From assembly GCF_021916785.1 (NCBI RefSeq), contig NZ_JAKCFC010000004.1:226973-290972 (forward strand): a stretch of 64,000 nucleotides of DNA. Reading direction: 5' to 3'. The translations under genes and the position numbers were made by a program. Every line of letters begins with the position of its first letter. Position 1 is the stretch's first letter. Below, piece after piece: positions 43,249 through 52,155 of the stretch. The notes under the pieces are model-generated. The model ran no database searches. It was not told where the DNA came from and saw only the letters and a program-made list of their open reading frames with translations. Source of the stretch: Mycolicibacterium lacusdiani (lineage in GTDB: Bacteria > Actinomycetota > Actinomycetes > Mycobacteriales > Mycobacteriaceae).

Positions 43249-43636
43249 CATACGGCCAGCCACTTCCAGATGGGCTTGGTCATCGACGACCCCGCCGCAT
43301 CGGTACGGCAACTCACTGCCGCGGGGGGACAGTGATGCTTCAGCAATGTGCGCGTACTCGTTGTGCCTTAACGCGAACATGACTCGTTCACCCGAGACTA
43401 CGATCAAAGGCCGACGCGAGAACACCGTCAGTCTGTCACCTGATCGTGCAGCAGACCCTTGCTGCGTAGTCGGCCGCGTGTGAACAGATGAAACCTTGGG
43501 AACCGCGGCTTTCGTCCAGGCAGGTATCGCGAGGCGCCGGGCGTCGAACTCCCGGTCCCGGATCCATGAAGCCTCAGAACCAGCCAACCGCGTGTAAAGT
43601 CTTCCATCATCCGGCCCAACCGTTACGTTGCCGTCT
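43249..43636. other. Region without a supported gene
   Basis: A long minus-strand frame crosses this stretch (through 43752), but it continues antisense through the MazG-like gene and shows no family features. I see fragments only. A+T content is mixed. Possibly debris of former genes. Confidence 0.4.
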
Positions 43637-44109
43637 ATGTCGGAAACACACCAGCGCAACGCATCAGTGGCTAATGCGCCCCGCGGATTGAAATCCTGGC
43701 TGCGCAATCGGCGGCGTGTGGTTCTGGGCGTCGACCATCGCGGTGTCGTCAATCATCGGCTTATGGGTCGGCAGCCAGATCGCACACGACTTGGGGCAAA
43801 CGGTCGAGTGGTACACGGGATTCGGTCAATGGCTTGGCGCTCTGGGTAGTTTGATAGCGGCGGGGGTCGCATTGTGGATCGCGGTATCGGAACGCCATCA
43901 CTCCGAGCGGCAACACGAGGCTGATCTCGAGCGGCAAGCGAGCCTCGTCCAAGTTGTCGCGGGGAAGCTGGGAATGCACCAAGCTATGGGGCCGTCTGTG
44001 CCTGTTACGGGTGTCAGCGTTCGCAACAGGCGGGCAGACCGGATCTTTGACGTAACTCTCGGTGTCTTAAGAGCAGGGGACAGTGCTATCGGCAATGTAT
44101 CTGTTAAGG
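43637..44109 (+). pseudogene. Truncated small membrane protein
   Basis: ATG 43637 reads MSETHQRNASVANAPRGLKSWLRNRR. At about 43715 the coding signal moves to the next frame (WFWASTIAVSSIIGLWVGSQIAHDL...GFGQWLGALGSLIAAGVALWIAVSERHHSERQ), giving two hydrophobic segments and a charged helix. A start at GTG 43716 without the first part is also possible. The insertion sequence cuts the gene at 44110, and its continuation is not on the other side. Confidence 0.5.
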
Positions 44110-44134
44110 GGCTCTTCATGATTGAGGGTGTAGT
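44110..44134 (+). repeat. IS left terminal inverted repeat
   Basis: 25 bp starting GGCTCTTCATGATTGAGG, an exact reverse complement of 45526-45550. Confidence 0.9.
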
Positions 44135-44219
44135 GCGCGTCGGCGCGTCGTTGCCGGGGTAGAGGTCGAGGTCTTCCGATGATGGGAGTTCTCACGCTGC
44201 CCATCAGGAAGACCTCGAC

Positions 44220-45544
44220 GTGCACAACGCTACCGGTGGTGCGGGCTTCGCCTGCGCTGATCTGACCACTTTCTGTCGCCTTGATGAACTCGGTCTGGAG
44301 GTGACCGGTCAGCGCGTGGAGCCCGGCGGCGCGGTGTTGGCGTGTCGGATCACTGATGAGGATCGGTGGTGTCGTCGTTGCGGCGAGCAGGGCATCGCGC
44401 GGGACACCGTGACACGCCAACTTGCTCATGAGCCGTTCGGGTGGCGGCCCACCACCTTGGTCCTCACCGTGCGCCGCTACCGCTGTGCTGGCTGCGCTCA
44501 TGTGTGGCGCCAGGACAGCAGTGCTGCGGCCCAGCCACGGACCAAGCTCTCTCGTCGTGGCCTGCGGTGGGCGCTGGAAGCCATTGTGTGCCAACATCTG
44601 AGCGTGGCTCGGGTAGCCGAGGGTCTCGGGGTGTCGTGGAACACCGCCAACAATGCCGTGTTGGCTGAGGGGAAGCGGATTCTGATCGACGACCCAGCCC
44701 GGTTCGACGGCGTGCGGGTGATCGGGGTCGATGAGCACGTGTGGCGCCACACCCGCCGCGGTGACAAGTACGTCACCGTGATCATCGATCTGACCGCGGT
44801 GCGCGACGGCACCGGGCCGGCGCGGCTGCTCGACATGCTTGAGGGACGGTCCAAACAGGCCTTCAAGCAATGGTTGGCCGACCTGACGAGGCTCATCGCT
44901 GGCGTGATGGTGTGGAAGTCGTTGCGATGGACGGATTCAGCGGCTTCAAGACAGCCGCCACCGAAGAACTCCCCGACGCGGTGGCGGTGATGGACCCGTT
45001 CCATGTGGTCCGCCTGGCCGGCAACACCCTCGATGAGTGCCGACGCCGGATCCAGCTGGACACCTGCGGGCACCGGGGCCGCAAGACCGACCCGCTCTAC
45101 AGCGCACGGCGGACTCTGCACACCGGGGTCGATCTGCTCACCGACAAGCAGAAAGCCCGGTTACAGGCGCTGTTCGCCGGCGATGCCCACGTCGAGGTCG
45201 AGGCCACCTGGTCGATCTATCAGCGCACCGTCGCGGCCTACCGCGAACCCGACCGAACCAAGGGCCGCACCCTCATGCAGGCCGTGATCGACACGCTCAG
45301 CGACGGGGTCCCCAAAGCCCTGCAGGAGGCGATCACCCTCGGGCGGACCCTCAACAAACGTGCCGCCGACATCCTGGCCTACTTCGACCGGCCCGGCACC
45401 AGCAACGGACCGACCGAAGCGATCAACGGCCGACTCGAACACCTTCGCGGCTCCGCCCTGGGATTTCGCAACCTCACCAACTACATCGCTCGATCACTGC
45501 TGGAGACCGGCGGGTTCAGACCCCGACTACACCCTCAATCATGA
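44220..45544 (+). pseudogene. ISL3-family transposase, frameshifted
   Basis: The first frame (from 44220) has a Cys4 zinc finger (CRITDEDRWCRRCG and RRYRCAGCAHVW), an HTH (LSVARVAEGLGVSWNTANNAV) and the first catalytic Asp (VIGVDEHVWRH). The second frame, -1 relative to it and open from about 44870, has VAMDGFSGFKTA and AVMDPFHVVRLAG (Asp) and GPTEAINGRLEHLRGSALGFRN (Glu). The change of frame lies within 44875-44915. No slippery heptamer in the right register is seen, so a one-base deletion is more likely than programmed frameshifting. Confidence 0.8.
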
Positions 45545-45550
45545 AGAGCC
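45526..45550 (-). repeat. IS right terminal inverted repeat
   Basis: 25 bp ending CCTCAATCATGAAGAGCC, an exact reverse complement of 44110-44134. Read from the minus strand it supplies the last codons and TGA stop of the adjacent aldolase gene. Confidence 0.9.
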
Positions 45551-46614
45551 GTCAATGCGGCTGATTTGCCGCCGCATTCGGCGTCCTGTTCGCGTTTGAT
45601 TTCTAGGGCGATGTCGATGAGTTGGTCCTCCTGGCCGCCGATGAGCTTGCGTTGCCCGGCCCGGTGCAGAAGTTGATGCGTGGGTACGCCGTAACGCTCG
45701 GACTGGCGGATGGCGTGCTTGAGGAAGCTGGAGTACACCCCGGAATAGCCCATGATCAGCGCGTTGCGGTCCAGCAGGCACTCGGCGGGCATCGCAGGCC
45801 GCACGACGTCCTCTGCGGCGTCGGCGATCTCGAAGAAGTCGATACCGGTCTTGACGCCGATCTTGTCGAACACCCCGATCATCGCCTCGACCGGCGCATT
45901 GCCCGCACCCGCGCCGAAGCGCCGCGTGCTGCCGTCGATCTGCTTGGCGCCCGCGCGCACCGCTTCCACCGAGTTCGCGACCCCTAGGCCGAGGTTTTCG
46001 TGGCCGTGAAACCCGACCTGCGCGTCGTCGCCGAGTTCGGCGACCAACGCCGCGACCTGGTCGGCCACACCTTCGAGCACCAGCGCACCCGCGGAGTCCA
46101 CGACGTAAACGCATTGGCAGCCCGCATCGGCCATGATGCGGGCCTGGGCGGCCAGCTTCTCCGGCGGGATCGTGTGCGCCATCATCAGGAAGCCGACGGT
46201 CTCCAGGCCGAGGTCGCGGGCGAACCCGAAGTGCTGGATCGACACGTCTGCCTCGGTGCAATGCGTGGCGACGCGGCAGATCGAACCGCCGTTCTGCTGC
46301 GCCTCGGCGATGTCGTCCTTGGTGCCCAGACCGGGCAGCATGAGGAAGGCGATCTTGGACTCCTTGGCCGTCTCGGCCGCCAGCTTGATCAGTTGCTGCT
46401 CCGGGGTCTTGGAGAAGCCGTAGTTGAAGCTCGACCCGCCAAGCCCGTCGCCGTGGGTCACCTCGATGACCGGCACGCCCGCGGCATCGAGTGTCGCGAC
46501 GATCGACTGCACTTCGTCCTTGGTGAACTGATGGCGCTTGTGGTGCGAACCGTCGCGCAGGGACGTGTCGGTCATCCGGACGTCCCAGATCGGATTGAAG
46601 AAGACCTCACTCAT
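45535..46614 (-). CDS. 4-hydroxy-2-oxovalerate aldolase
   Basis: A 359-residue class II pyruvate aldolase of meta-cleavage pathways (DmpG/HsaF type). It splits 4-hydroxy-2-oxovalerate to pyruvate and acetaldehyde. [50 protein letters not shown] and [15 protein letters not shown] contain the metal and catalytic residues. The last codons and the stop come from the IS inverted repeat (ALHD after SAALT), so the natural C-terminus may be altered by a few residues. Start overlaps the dehydrogenase stop (ATGA); the two proteins normally form a channelling complex. Confidence 0.93.
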   Translation of the reverse strand: MSEVFFNPIWDVRMTDTSLRDGSHHKRHQFTKDEVQSIVATLDAAGVPVIEVTHGDGLGGSSFNYGFSKTPEQQLIKLAAETAKESKIAFLMLPGLGTKDDIAEAQQNGGSICRVATHCTEADVSIQHFGFARDLGLETVGFLMMAHTIPPEKLAAQARIMADAGCQCVYVVDSAGALVLEGVADQVAALVAELGDDAQVGFHGHENLGLGVANSVEAVRAGAKQIDGSTRRFGAGAGNAPVEAMIGVFDKIGVKTGIDFFEIADAAEDVVRPAMPAECLLDRNALIMGYSGVYSSFLKHAIRQSERYGVPTHQLLHRAGQRKLIGGQEDQLIDIALEIKREQDAECGGKSAALTALHD

Positions 46615-47531
46615 GCTTGCGCACCTCCAGCAGTCGCAGTAACCCGTTCCTTCGCGATCTCCTCGCCGACCTTGGTGGCCGCCGCGGTCATGATGTCCAG
46701 GTTCCCCGCGTACGGCGGCAGGTAGTCACCCGCGCCCTCCACCTCCACGAAGATCGTCACCAACGCCTGACCGCCCGAGTGCACCGACGGCGGGTCGAAC
46801 TGCGGTTCGTTGAGGCACCGGTAGCCCGGCACGTAGGTCTGCACCTCGACGGCGACCTCCTTGATGGACCGGGTGATCGCATCCTGGTCGGCATCTTCGG
46901 GGATGGCGCAGAAGATGGTGTCGCGCATGATCATCGGCGGTTCGGCCGGGTTGAGGATGATGATGGCCTTACCGCGCCTGGCGCCGCCGATGACCTCGAT
47001 GCCCCTACTCGTGGTCCTGGTGAACTCGTCGATGTTGGCCCGGGTTCCCGGGCCTGCCGACGCGCTGGACACCGACGCCACGATCTCGGCATAGGGCACG
47101 TCCACCACGCGACTCACCGCGTAGACCATCGGGATGGTGGCCTGCCCCCCACACGTGACCATGTTGACGTTCGGCGCGTCGAGGTGCTCGCGCAGGTTCG
47201 CCGGCGGGATGACCCCCGGCCCGACCGCGGCCGGGGTCAGGTCGATGGCGCGGATGCCGGCCTCTTCGTAGCGGGGTGCGGCGTCGCGGTGCACGTAGGC
47301 GCTGGTCGCCTCGAACACCAGGTCCGGCTTCTCGTCGAGTGCCAGTAGCCAGTCGACGCCCTCGTGGCTGGTCTCCAACCCGAGCTTGCGGGCCCGCGCG
47401 AGGCCCTCGCTCTGCGGGTCGATGCCGATCATCCAACGCGGCTCGAGCCAGTCGGACCTCAGCAGCTTGCACAACAGGTCGGTACTGATGTTGCCCGACC
47501 CGACGATCGCCACGGTGGCCTTCGATGGCAT
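46611..47531 (-). CDS. Acylating acetaldehyde dehydrogenase
   Basis: A 306-residue enzyme that turns acetaldehyde plus CoA and NAD+ into acetyl-CoA, partner of the aldolase. The NAD-binding loop is [14 protein letters not shown], the active-site Cys is in [18 protein letters not shown], and [22 protein letters not shown] is diagnostic. ATG 47531 ([11 protein letters not shown]) is preferred over the frame extending to 47588. Both genes form a short minus-strand operon. Confidence 0.94.
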   Translation of the reverse strand: MPSKATVAIVGSGNISTDLLCKLLRSDWLEPRWMIGIDPQSEGLARARKLGLETSHEGVDWLLALDEKPDLVFEATSAYVHRDAAPRYEEAGIRAIDLTPAAVGPGVIPPANLREHLDAPNVNMVTCGGQATIPMVYAVSRVVDVPYAEIVASVSSASAGPGTRANIDEFTRTTSRGIEVIGGARRGKAIIILNPAEPPMIMRDTIFCAIPEDADQDAITRSIKEVAVEVQTYVPGYRCLNEPQFDPPSVHSGGQALVTIFVEVEGAGDYLPPYAGNLDIMTAAATKVGEEIAKERVTATAGGAQA

Positions 47532-47763
47532 GTGTACTCCTCCTACTCGGCGGACAGTGTCATGACGAGCTGGCCGTGCCAGCGTCACTGGATCTCAGAG
47601 TGGAATTCGCTTCGTTGTTCCGGACGCATGAGTGCCTGGCGCACAGTAGGTTCCGGATGGCGAATGGGTGAGCAGGGGCATCATACGCATCCGGCCGGAG
47701 TATCTGGATCGGACGCAAGAGCCGCGGCTGTTCCGATCGCAATGCGGCACCGCGCGCGGCCCG
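47532..47763 (-). promoter_or_regulatory. Upstream region of the dehydrogenase-aldolase operon
   Basis: 232 bp with no gene. It separates the pyruvate-ferredoxin-type oxidoreductase stop from the dehydrogenase start. ACTCCTCC at 47534-47541 is the ribosome site on the minus strand. Promoter elements are not clear. Confidence 0.35.
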
Positions 47764-50700
47764 TCACGGCAACTGCAGTGAGTCGGTGGCGATCCCAAGT
47801 TCGGCGAGGCGTGCCACATAAACGTCGAGATTGTGCATCTTGACCTCTTCATAGCCGCGAATGAGGTCCGGGGTCGACGCGACGACGATGACCCGTTCAT
47901 ACGACTCTGCCGTGAGGGACTCCAGCAGATCCTTGATCGTTCGTTCGTAATGCGCGACCAAGCGGCGTTCAGTCCGTCGTATGTGGGTGTGGCCGAAGGG
48001 ATCCAGCCGGGACCCCCGCAGCCACTTGCCGCGGGCGAGGACGCGGAGGGCGACCTGGGTCCGCGGCCCGATGCCGACCTTCTTCTTGCGACCCAGGGCC
48101 TTCAGCGTCGGCGGGTGCAGTTTGAACGTCAGGTTCTGCCCACCGGGGACCTGCGCGCGTACCGATGCGAGGAAGGCCGGGTCGGTCAGCATCCTGGCAA
48201 CCTCGTACTCATCCTTGTAGGCGATGAGCTTGAAGAAGTTTCGGGTCACCGCTTCGGACAGGTCGGTCCGGTCGGTCGTTTCGCGCTCCTTGTCCCACAC
48301 CAGCTGCGTGAGGGTGATGAGCCGGGCCGCGGTGCGGTCGCCCTGGTAGGCAATGAGGTCTGCGGCACGCCGCCGAAGTAGCTCTCCGACGGAGCCGGTG
48401 ACCGAGGTCGTCGCAAAGAGATGTTCAGGCACCACGAGGGCTTGCCCGGCACTGGGGGAAACCGTTGCAGCGTGAAAGGCACCCGGTTCGGCGACGGCAA
48501 CCCGGCCCCACCGGAACGCAGCCTGATTCATGTGCACGGCAACGCCGTTGATAGAGATCGCATCTTCGATTGAGGCGGCGCTCAACGGAATCGCACCTGC
48601 CTGATAAGCCGCGCCAACGAGGAGGAAGTTAGCGGTCGTGGTGTTGCCGAACAACTTCTGGGCCGCCGCCAACGCGTCGAAGGACACCAGCGAACGAACC
48701 CGGACGTCCAGCCGGGACAGCAGGACCTCGTCGCTGGGATGCTCGACGCTGCCGTCGTAGACCATCGGGCCGGTGGGGGTCCTACTGGTCGACGCAATCG
48801 CGACGGTCCGCTCCGAACTGCCGACCTCAAGATTCTTGGGTTCCACGGCAGTGAGCAAGTCGAACGCCAAGATGCAGTGTGCTGCCCCCGGGCTGACCCG
48901 ATTGGACGATGCAGCGGGCCCGCCGCTGATTCGCAGGTGCGACGTCACGGGGCCGGCCTTCTGACTGAGTCCCGTTTGGTCAAGTCCTTCGGCATGCAGG
49001 CCGGCCCGTACCGCGGCCATTGCCAGCACCTGATTGGCGGTCACGATCCCCGTTCCGCCGATACCTGCCAGAAACACGTTGTAAACGCCGGAGATTGGCG
49101 GAAGTGCGGGCTCGGGCACCTCCGGCGGGACAGCACGATCCAGCGCAACGGTGGGGGCACCTCCGGCGGGAACCTCCACGGTGACGAAGGATGGGCAGTT
49201 CCCATCTAGGCACGTGTAGTCCGTATTGCAGGTGCTCTGATCAATGCGGGTCTTTCGACCGAGTTCGGTGTCAACTGGCTGCACCGACAAACAGTTGCTC
49301 TTGACGCCGCAGTCGCCGCAGCCTTCACAGACCGCCTCGTTGATCACCACGCGGGTCAGTCGAGCAGGCAACCTTCCGTGCTTGCGCTTGCGCCGTGCTT
49401 CGGCCGCGCACTGCTGGTCGTAGATCAGCGCGGTGACGCCCTCGGTGTCACGCAGGAGTAGCTGGGCTTCGTCGAGACGATCGCGGTGCCACAGCAGAAC
49501 GCCGTCGGCAAACGCCGCGCCCTTGTGCCGCTCCGGTTCGTCGGCGCAAATGATCACCTTCGTGACTCCGTCGGCGCGCAGCTTGTGGGTGAGTTCGGGA
49601 ACCGTCAAGCCCGCCTCGACGTCCTGGGCTCCGGTCATCGCGACCGCCGAGTTGTACAGAATCTTGTAGGTGATGTTCACACCGGCGGCGACACACGCCT
49701 GAACGGCGAGCTGTCCGGAGTGGAAATACGTTCCGTCGCCGATGTTCTGGAAGATGTGTCGGACATCGGTGAAGGGGGACTGGCCAATCCACTGAGCACC
49801 CTCACCACCCATCTGGGTCAGCGCGGTGACCTGAGAGTCCGTGCGCGCGGACATCGTGACCAAGGTATGGCAGCCGATCCCGCCGCCAGCCAGGGAACCC
49901 TCCGGCACGGCGGTTGAACGGTTGTGCGGACAGCCGGAACAGAAGTACGCGGTTCGACTCGTCGGCAGCACCGTCAGGTCGAGCGACGGCGGTGCAGCGG
50001 GTGTGAGCGCCACCTTGTCCTTCAACAACGCACGCAGTGGTGAGAGCAGGCGCGCAGCAACGAGTTCGCCGCCTGGCGGAATCAGAATGTCACCGCCTGC
50101 GCCAAGCTTGCCGACAATCTGCGGTGCCGCGCTGCGGCCGTAGAGGATTTCCTTGACCTGCGTCTCGACGAAGGCTGACTTGTCCTCGACGACGAGAACC
50201 TGTTCGACGCCGCAGGCGAGTCGCGACACGATCTCGGGCCCGAGGGGGTAGGGCATGCCGACGCGCAGGATTCGGATGCCGTTGCGCATCAGCTCGTGGT
50301 CGGTCACGCCGAGTTCGTGGAGTGCCTCGCGCACCGTGTCGTACGCAGTGCCGACGGCGATGATGCCCAGCCACGCCTGCGCCGGGTCCACCTCGATGCG
50401 GTCGATCGCGTTGGCGGCGTTGAATGCTCGTACCATCGCCCAACGGGGGCCGTAGAGATCGGCTTCGGCGAGCAGGCTGTCCGGCGGTGCCGCGCACAGG
50501 CGCTGATTGTACGTCCAGGGTCGCCCGTCCCATTCGATCGTGGGAACGTTGATGTCGAATTCGGTGAAGTCGCGGTCCAGTGTCCACACGCCGTCGGCAA
50601 CGTCGGCGACGATCTTCATGGCTGGCCAGCATCCCGATGCGCGGGACAATGCAACCGCGTACATGCCGAATGCGATGACCTCTTCTGCGTTGCGGGGGAA

Positions 50701-51228
50701 GAAGATCGGCATGGACAGCGCAGCGAGAGATCGCTCGCTGGCCACTGGGAGGCTTGATGACTTTGCGCCGGGGTCGTCGCCGACGAGGGCGACCGCGCCG
50801 CCGTGTGGATTGGCGCCGAACATCGCGCCGTGCCTTAAGGCATCGCTGGCGCGGTCGAGACCGGGTCCCTTGCCGTACCAGATGCCGATGACTCCGTCGT
50901 AGGACTCGGTGCCCGATGGCAGGTTGTTCTGGCTGCCCCACACCGAAGTGGCCGCAAGTTCCTCGTTGACGCCGGGCACGAGGTGGACGTGATGTTCCGA
51001 TTCGAGTTCCGGCAGGCTCGCCAGTAGCTGGTCCAGGCCTCCGAGGGGGCTGCCCTGATACCCGGAGACGAAGGTGGCGACCCGCCGCCCGGCCCGCATG
51101 TCACGTTCGTGTTGTTCGACCATCTGCCGCGCGATGGCCTGCACCCCGGTCAGCAACACCGGTCCGGAGGAAGCCCGGTAGCGATCTTTCAAGAGGGGAT
51201 CTGGTCCGGCCGTACGAAGATCGGTCAA
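47764..51228 (-). CDS. Indolepyruvate ferredoxin oxidoreductase, fused alpha-gamma form
   Basis: A 1154-residue oxygen-tolerant-type enzyme converting aryl or branched 2-oxoacids to acyl-CoA with reduction of ferredoxin. Residues about 20-640 contain the pyruvate-binding and TPP domains (GYQGSPLGGLDQLL, YFCSGCPHNRST, QNIGDGTYFHSGQLAV). A ferredoxin-like segment follows: CEGCGDCGVKSNC and CNTDYTCLDGNCPSF. From about 720 the gamma-type domain begins with GIGGTGIVTANQVLAMAA. The start appears to be TTG 51228 without a clear ribosome site; it is uncertain. Divergent from an Lrp/AsnC regulator that probably controls it. It may process phenylpyruvate- or indolepyruvate-like intermediates. Confidence 0.9.
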   Translation of the reverse strand: MTDLRTAGPDPLLKDRYRASSGPVLLTGVQAIARQMVEQHERDMRAGRRVATFVSGYQGSPLGGLDQLLASLPELESEHHVHLVPGVNEELAATSVWGSQNNLPSGTESYDGVIGIWYGKGPGLDRASDALRHGAMFGANPHGGAVALVGDDPGAKSSSLPVASERSLAALSMPIFFPRNAEEVIAFGMYAVALSRASGCWPAMKIVADVADGVWTLDRDFTEFDINVPTIEWDGRPWTYNQRLCAAPPDSLLAEADLYGPRWAMVRAFNAANAIDRIEVDPAQAWLGIIAVGTAYDTVREALHELGVTDHELMRNGIRILRVGMPYPLGPEIVSRLACGVEQVLVVEDKSAFVETQVKEILYGRSAAPQIVGKLGAGGDILIPPGGELVAARLLSPLRALLKDKVALTPAAPPSLDLTVLPTSRTAYFCSGCPHNRSTAVPEGSLAGGGIGCHTLVTMSARTDSQVTALTQMGGEGAQWIGQSPFTDVRHIFQNIGDGTYFHSGQLAVQACVAAGVNITYKILYNSAVAMTGAQDVEAGLTVPELTHKLRADGVTKVIICADEPERHKGAAFADGVLLWHRDRLDEAQLLLRDTEGVTALIYDQQCAAEARRKRKHGRLPARLTRVVINEAVCEGCGDCGVKSNCLSVQPVDTELGRKTRIDQSTCNTDYTCLDGNCPSFVTVEVPAGGAPTVALDRAVPPEVPEPALPPISGVYNVFLAGIGGTGIVTANQVLAMAAVRAGLHAEGLDQTGLSQKAGPVTSHLRISGGPAASSNRVSPGAAHCILAFDLLTAVEPKNLEVGSSERTVAIASTSRTPTGPMVYDGSVEHPSDEVLLSRLDVRVRSLVSFDALAAAQKLFGNTTTANFLLVGAAYQAGAIPLSAASIEDAISINGVAVHMNQAAFRWGRVAVAEPGAFHAATVSPSAGQALVVPEHLFATTSVTGSVGELLRRRAADLIAYQGDRTAARLITLTQLVWDKERETTDRTDLSEAVTRNFFKLIAYKDEYEVARMLTDPAFLASVRAQVPGGQNLTFKLHPPTLKALGRKKKVGIGPRTQVALRVLARGKWLRGSRLDPFGHTHIRRTERRLVAHYERTIKDLLESLTAESYERVIVVASTPDLIRGYEEVKMHNLDVYVARLAELGIATDSLQLP

Positions 51229-51386
51229 GGTGAATTTCCGCCCAAGTGTCGATGATGCCGATACGCGGCATGTGATTCGGAAGTACAGTCAAGACTGCCT
51301 TTAGTCGGAATCTTGGTCAACTAAGGGTATTTCAACTGATCTAACGGTTCAGCTGAGTGGACACGACTCGGAGTGAGGTGATTCGG

Positions 51387-51893
51387 ATGCTCAGCATCGA
51401 TCGGCTGGACGTCGAGTTGCTGGAGATCCTCGCGCGGGACGCCCGAGCCGGGGTCGTGGAAATGGCGTCGACGCTCTGCATCTCGCGCAACACCGTGCAA
51501 TCACGTTTGAAGCGACTCGAGGACGGCGGTCTGCTCACCGGTTACCGGCCCGAGCTCACCCTCGCACATGCTGGAGTGGCCACCCAAGCCTTCATTGGGC
51601 TCGAGGTGCAGCAGGGCTGCCTGGGGTCGATCGTCGAAGCGCTACGAGAAATACCGCAGGTGCTGGAGGTCCACGCGACGACCGGACGCGACGATCTGCT
51701 GGTGCGCGCCGCGACCCAGACCCAGGCTGGCCTGCAGCAATTGATCGAACAGCTCGTGGGAACCCCGGGGGTGGTCCACTCGACCACCACGCTGGCGCTG
51801 ACGACGCCGTTGGCCTACCGAGTGGTGCCGTTGCTCAAGGACATCACCAAGGACGCCGGCTGGGGACGGTCGACACCTGCTCCCAGGGACTGA
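51387..51893 (+). CDS. Lrp/AsnC-family regulator
   Basis: A 168-residue protein. The N-terminal HTH is RLDVELLEILARDARAGVVEMASTLCISRNTVQSRLKRLEDGGLLTGY; a C-terminal RAM-type ligand domain follows (FIGLEVQQGCLGSIVEALREIPQVLEVHATTGRDDLLVRA). ATG 51387 is selected by GAGGTG 6 nt upstream rather than GTG 51357. Divergent from the oxidoreductase gene; amino acids or arylpyruvates are likely effectors. Confidence 0.88.
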   Translation: MLSIDRLDVELLEILARDARAGVVEMASTLCISRNTVQSRLKRLEDGGLLTGYRPELTLAHAGVATQAFIGLEVQQGCLGSIVEALREIPQVLEVHATTGRDDLLVRAATQTQAGLQQLIEQLVGTPGVVHSTTTLALTTPLAYRVVPLLKDITKDAGWGRSTPAPRD

Positions 51894-52017
51894 GTCCGCG
51901 CCCGCGACGTATTGAACATATAGTACGATTTATGTATTATTCATGCGTCATGTATTGGAACCCATATCGACGCGTTCAATCTCCCTGCGACGATCGACCG
52001 GAAAGTTCGGATGACAC
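51894..52017 (+). promoter_or_regulatory. A+T-rich promoter region of the dioxygenase operon
   Basis: 51912-51956 is strikingly A+T-rich. TATAGT (51919-51924) is a good -10 box with no clear -35. ATATAGTACGATTTATG resembles ATATAGTTCAGTACCATAAG before the extradiol dioxygenase gene, which could reflect a shared regulator. Confidence 0.4.
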
Positions 52018-52155
52018 ATGCACATTGACGCCCACCCTGTTGTGAGCGAGGTGTTTGCCGATGCGGTCAGCCGCCGAAACCAAGAATTTCTGGCCCACGC
52101 AGAGCGCTTGTGCCGTGCCGGGGCATCGGCCAGCATCGAAGGTGGCGGGTCGTGA
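52018..52155 (+). CDS. Short coupled leader ORF of the dioxygenase operon
   Basis: A 45-codon frame from ATG 52018 (MHIDAHPVVSEVFADAVSRR..., ending SIEGGGS). Its TGA overlaps the GTG of the oxygenase alpha subunit (GTGA), so ribosomes could pass from one to the other. Codon use is like the neighbours. Function unknown. Confidence 0.5.
   Translation: MHIDAHPVVSEVFADAVSRRNQEFLAHAERLCRAGASASIEGGGS

Larger units (their letters stand above)
44110..45550 (+). mobile_element. ISL3-family insertion sequence
   Basis: A 1441-bp element bounded by perfect 25-bp inverted repeats with one ISL3-type transposase frame. The 8 bp on each side differ (TGTTAAGG before, GTCAATGC after), so there is no target duplication. 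The left side is a truncated membrane protein gene and the right side the end of an aldolase gene, implying a deletion or rearrangement through the element. Confidence 0.88.

Noticed and set aside
43240..43262. CTGACATACGG as far transposon end
   Set aside because: It overlaps the MazG-like stop and lacks the CTGAGAAT sequence and repeat array.
43510..43610. tRNA-like sequence on the minus strand (GGGAGTTCGACGCCCGG)
   Set aside because: The T-stem does not pair around a 7-nt TTCGANN loop and no acceptor or anticodon arms could be built.
42892..43752. Minus-strand 286-residue frame
   Set aside because: Much of it is antisense to the MazG-like gene; no recognisable domain.
44875..44915. Programmed -1 frameshift in the IS transposase
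   Set aside because: No slippery heptamer in the correct register was found; a one-base deletion is simpler.
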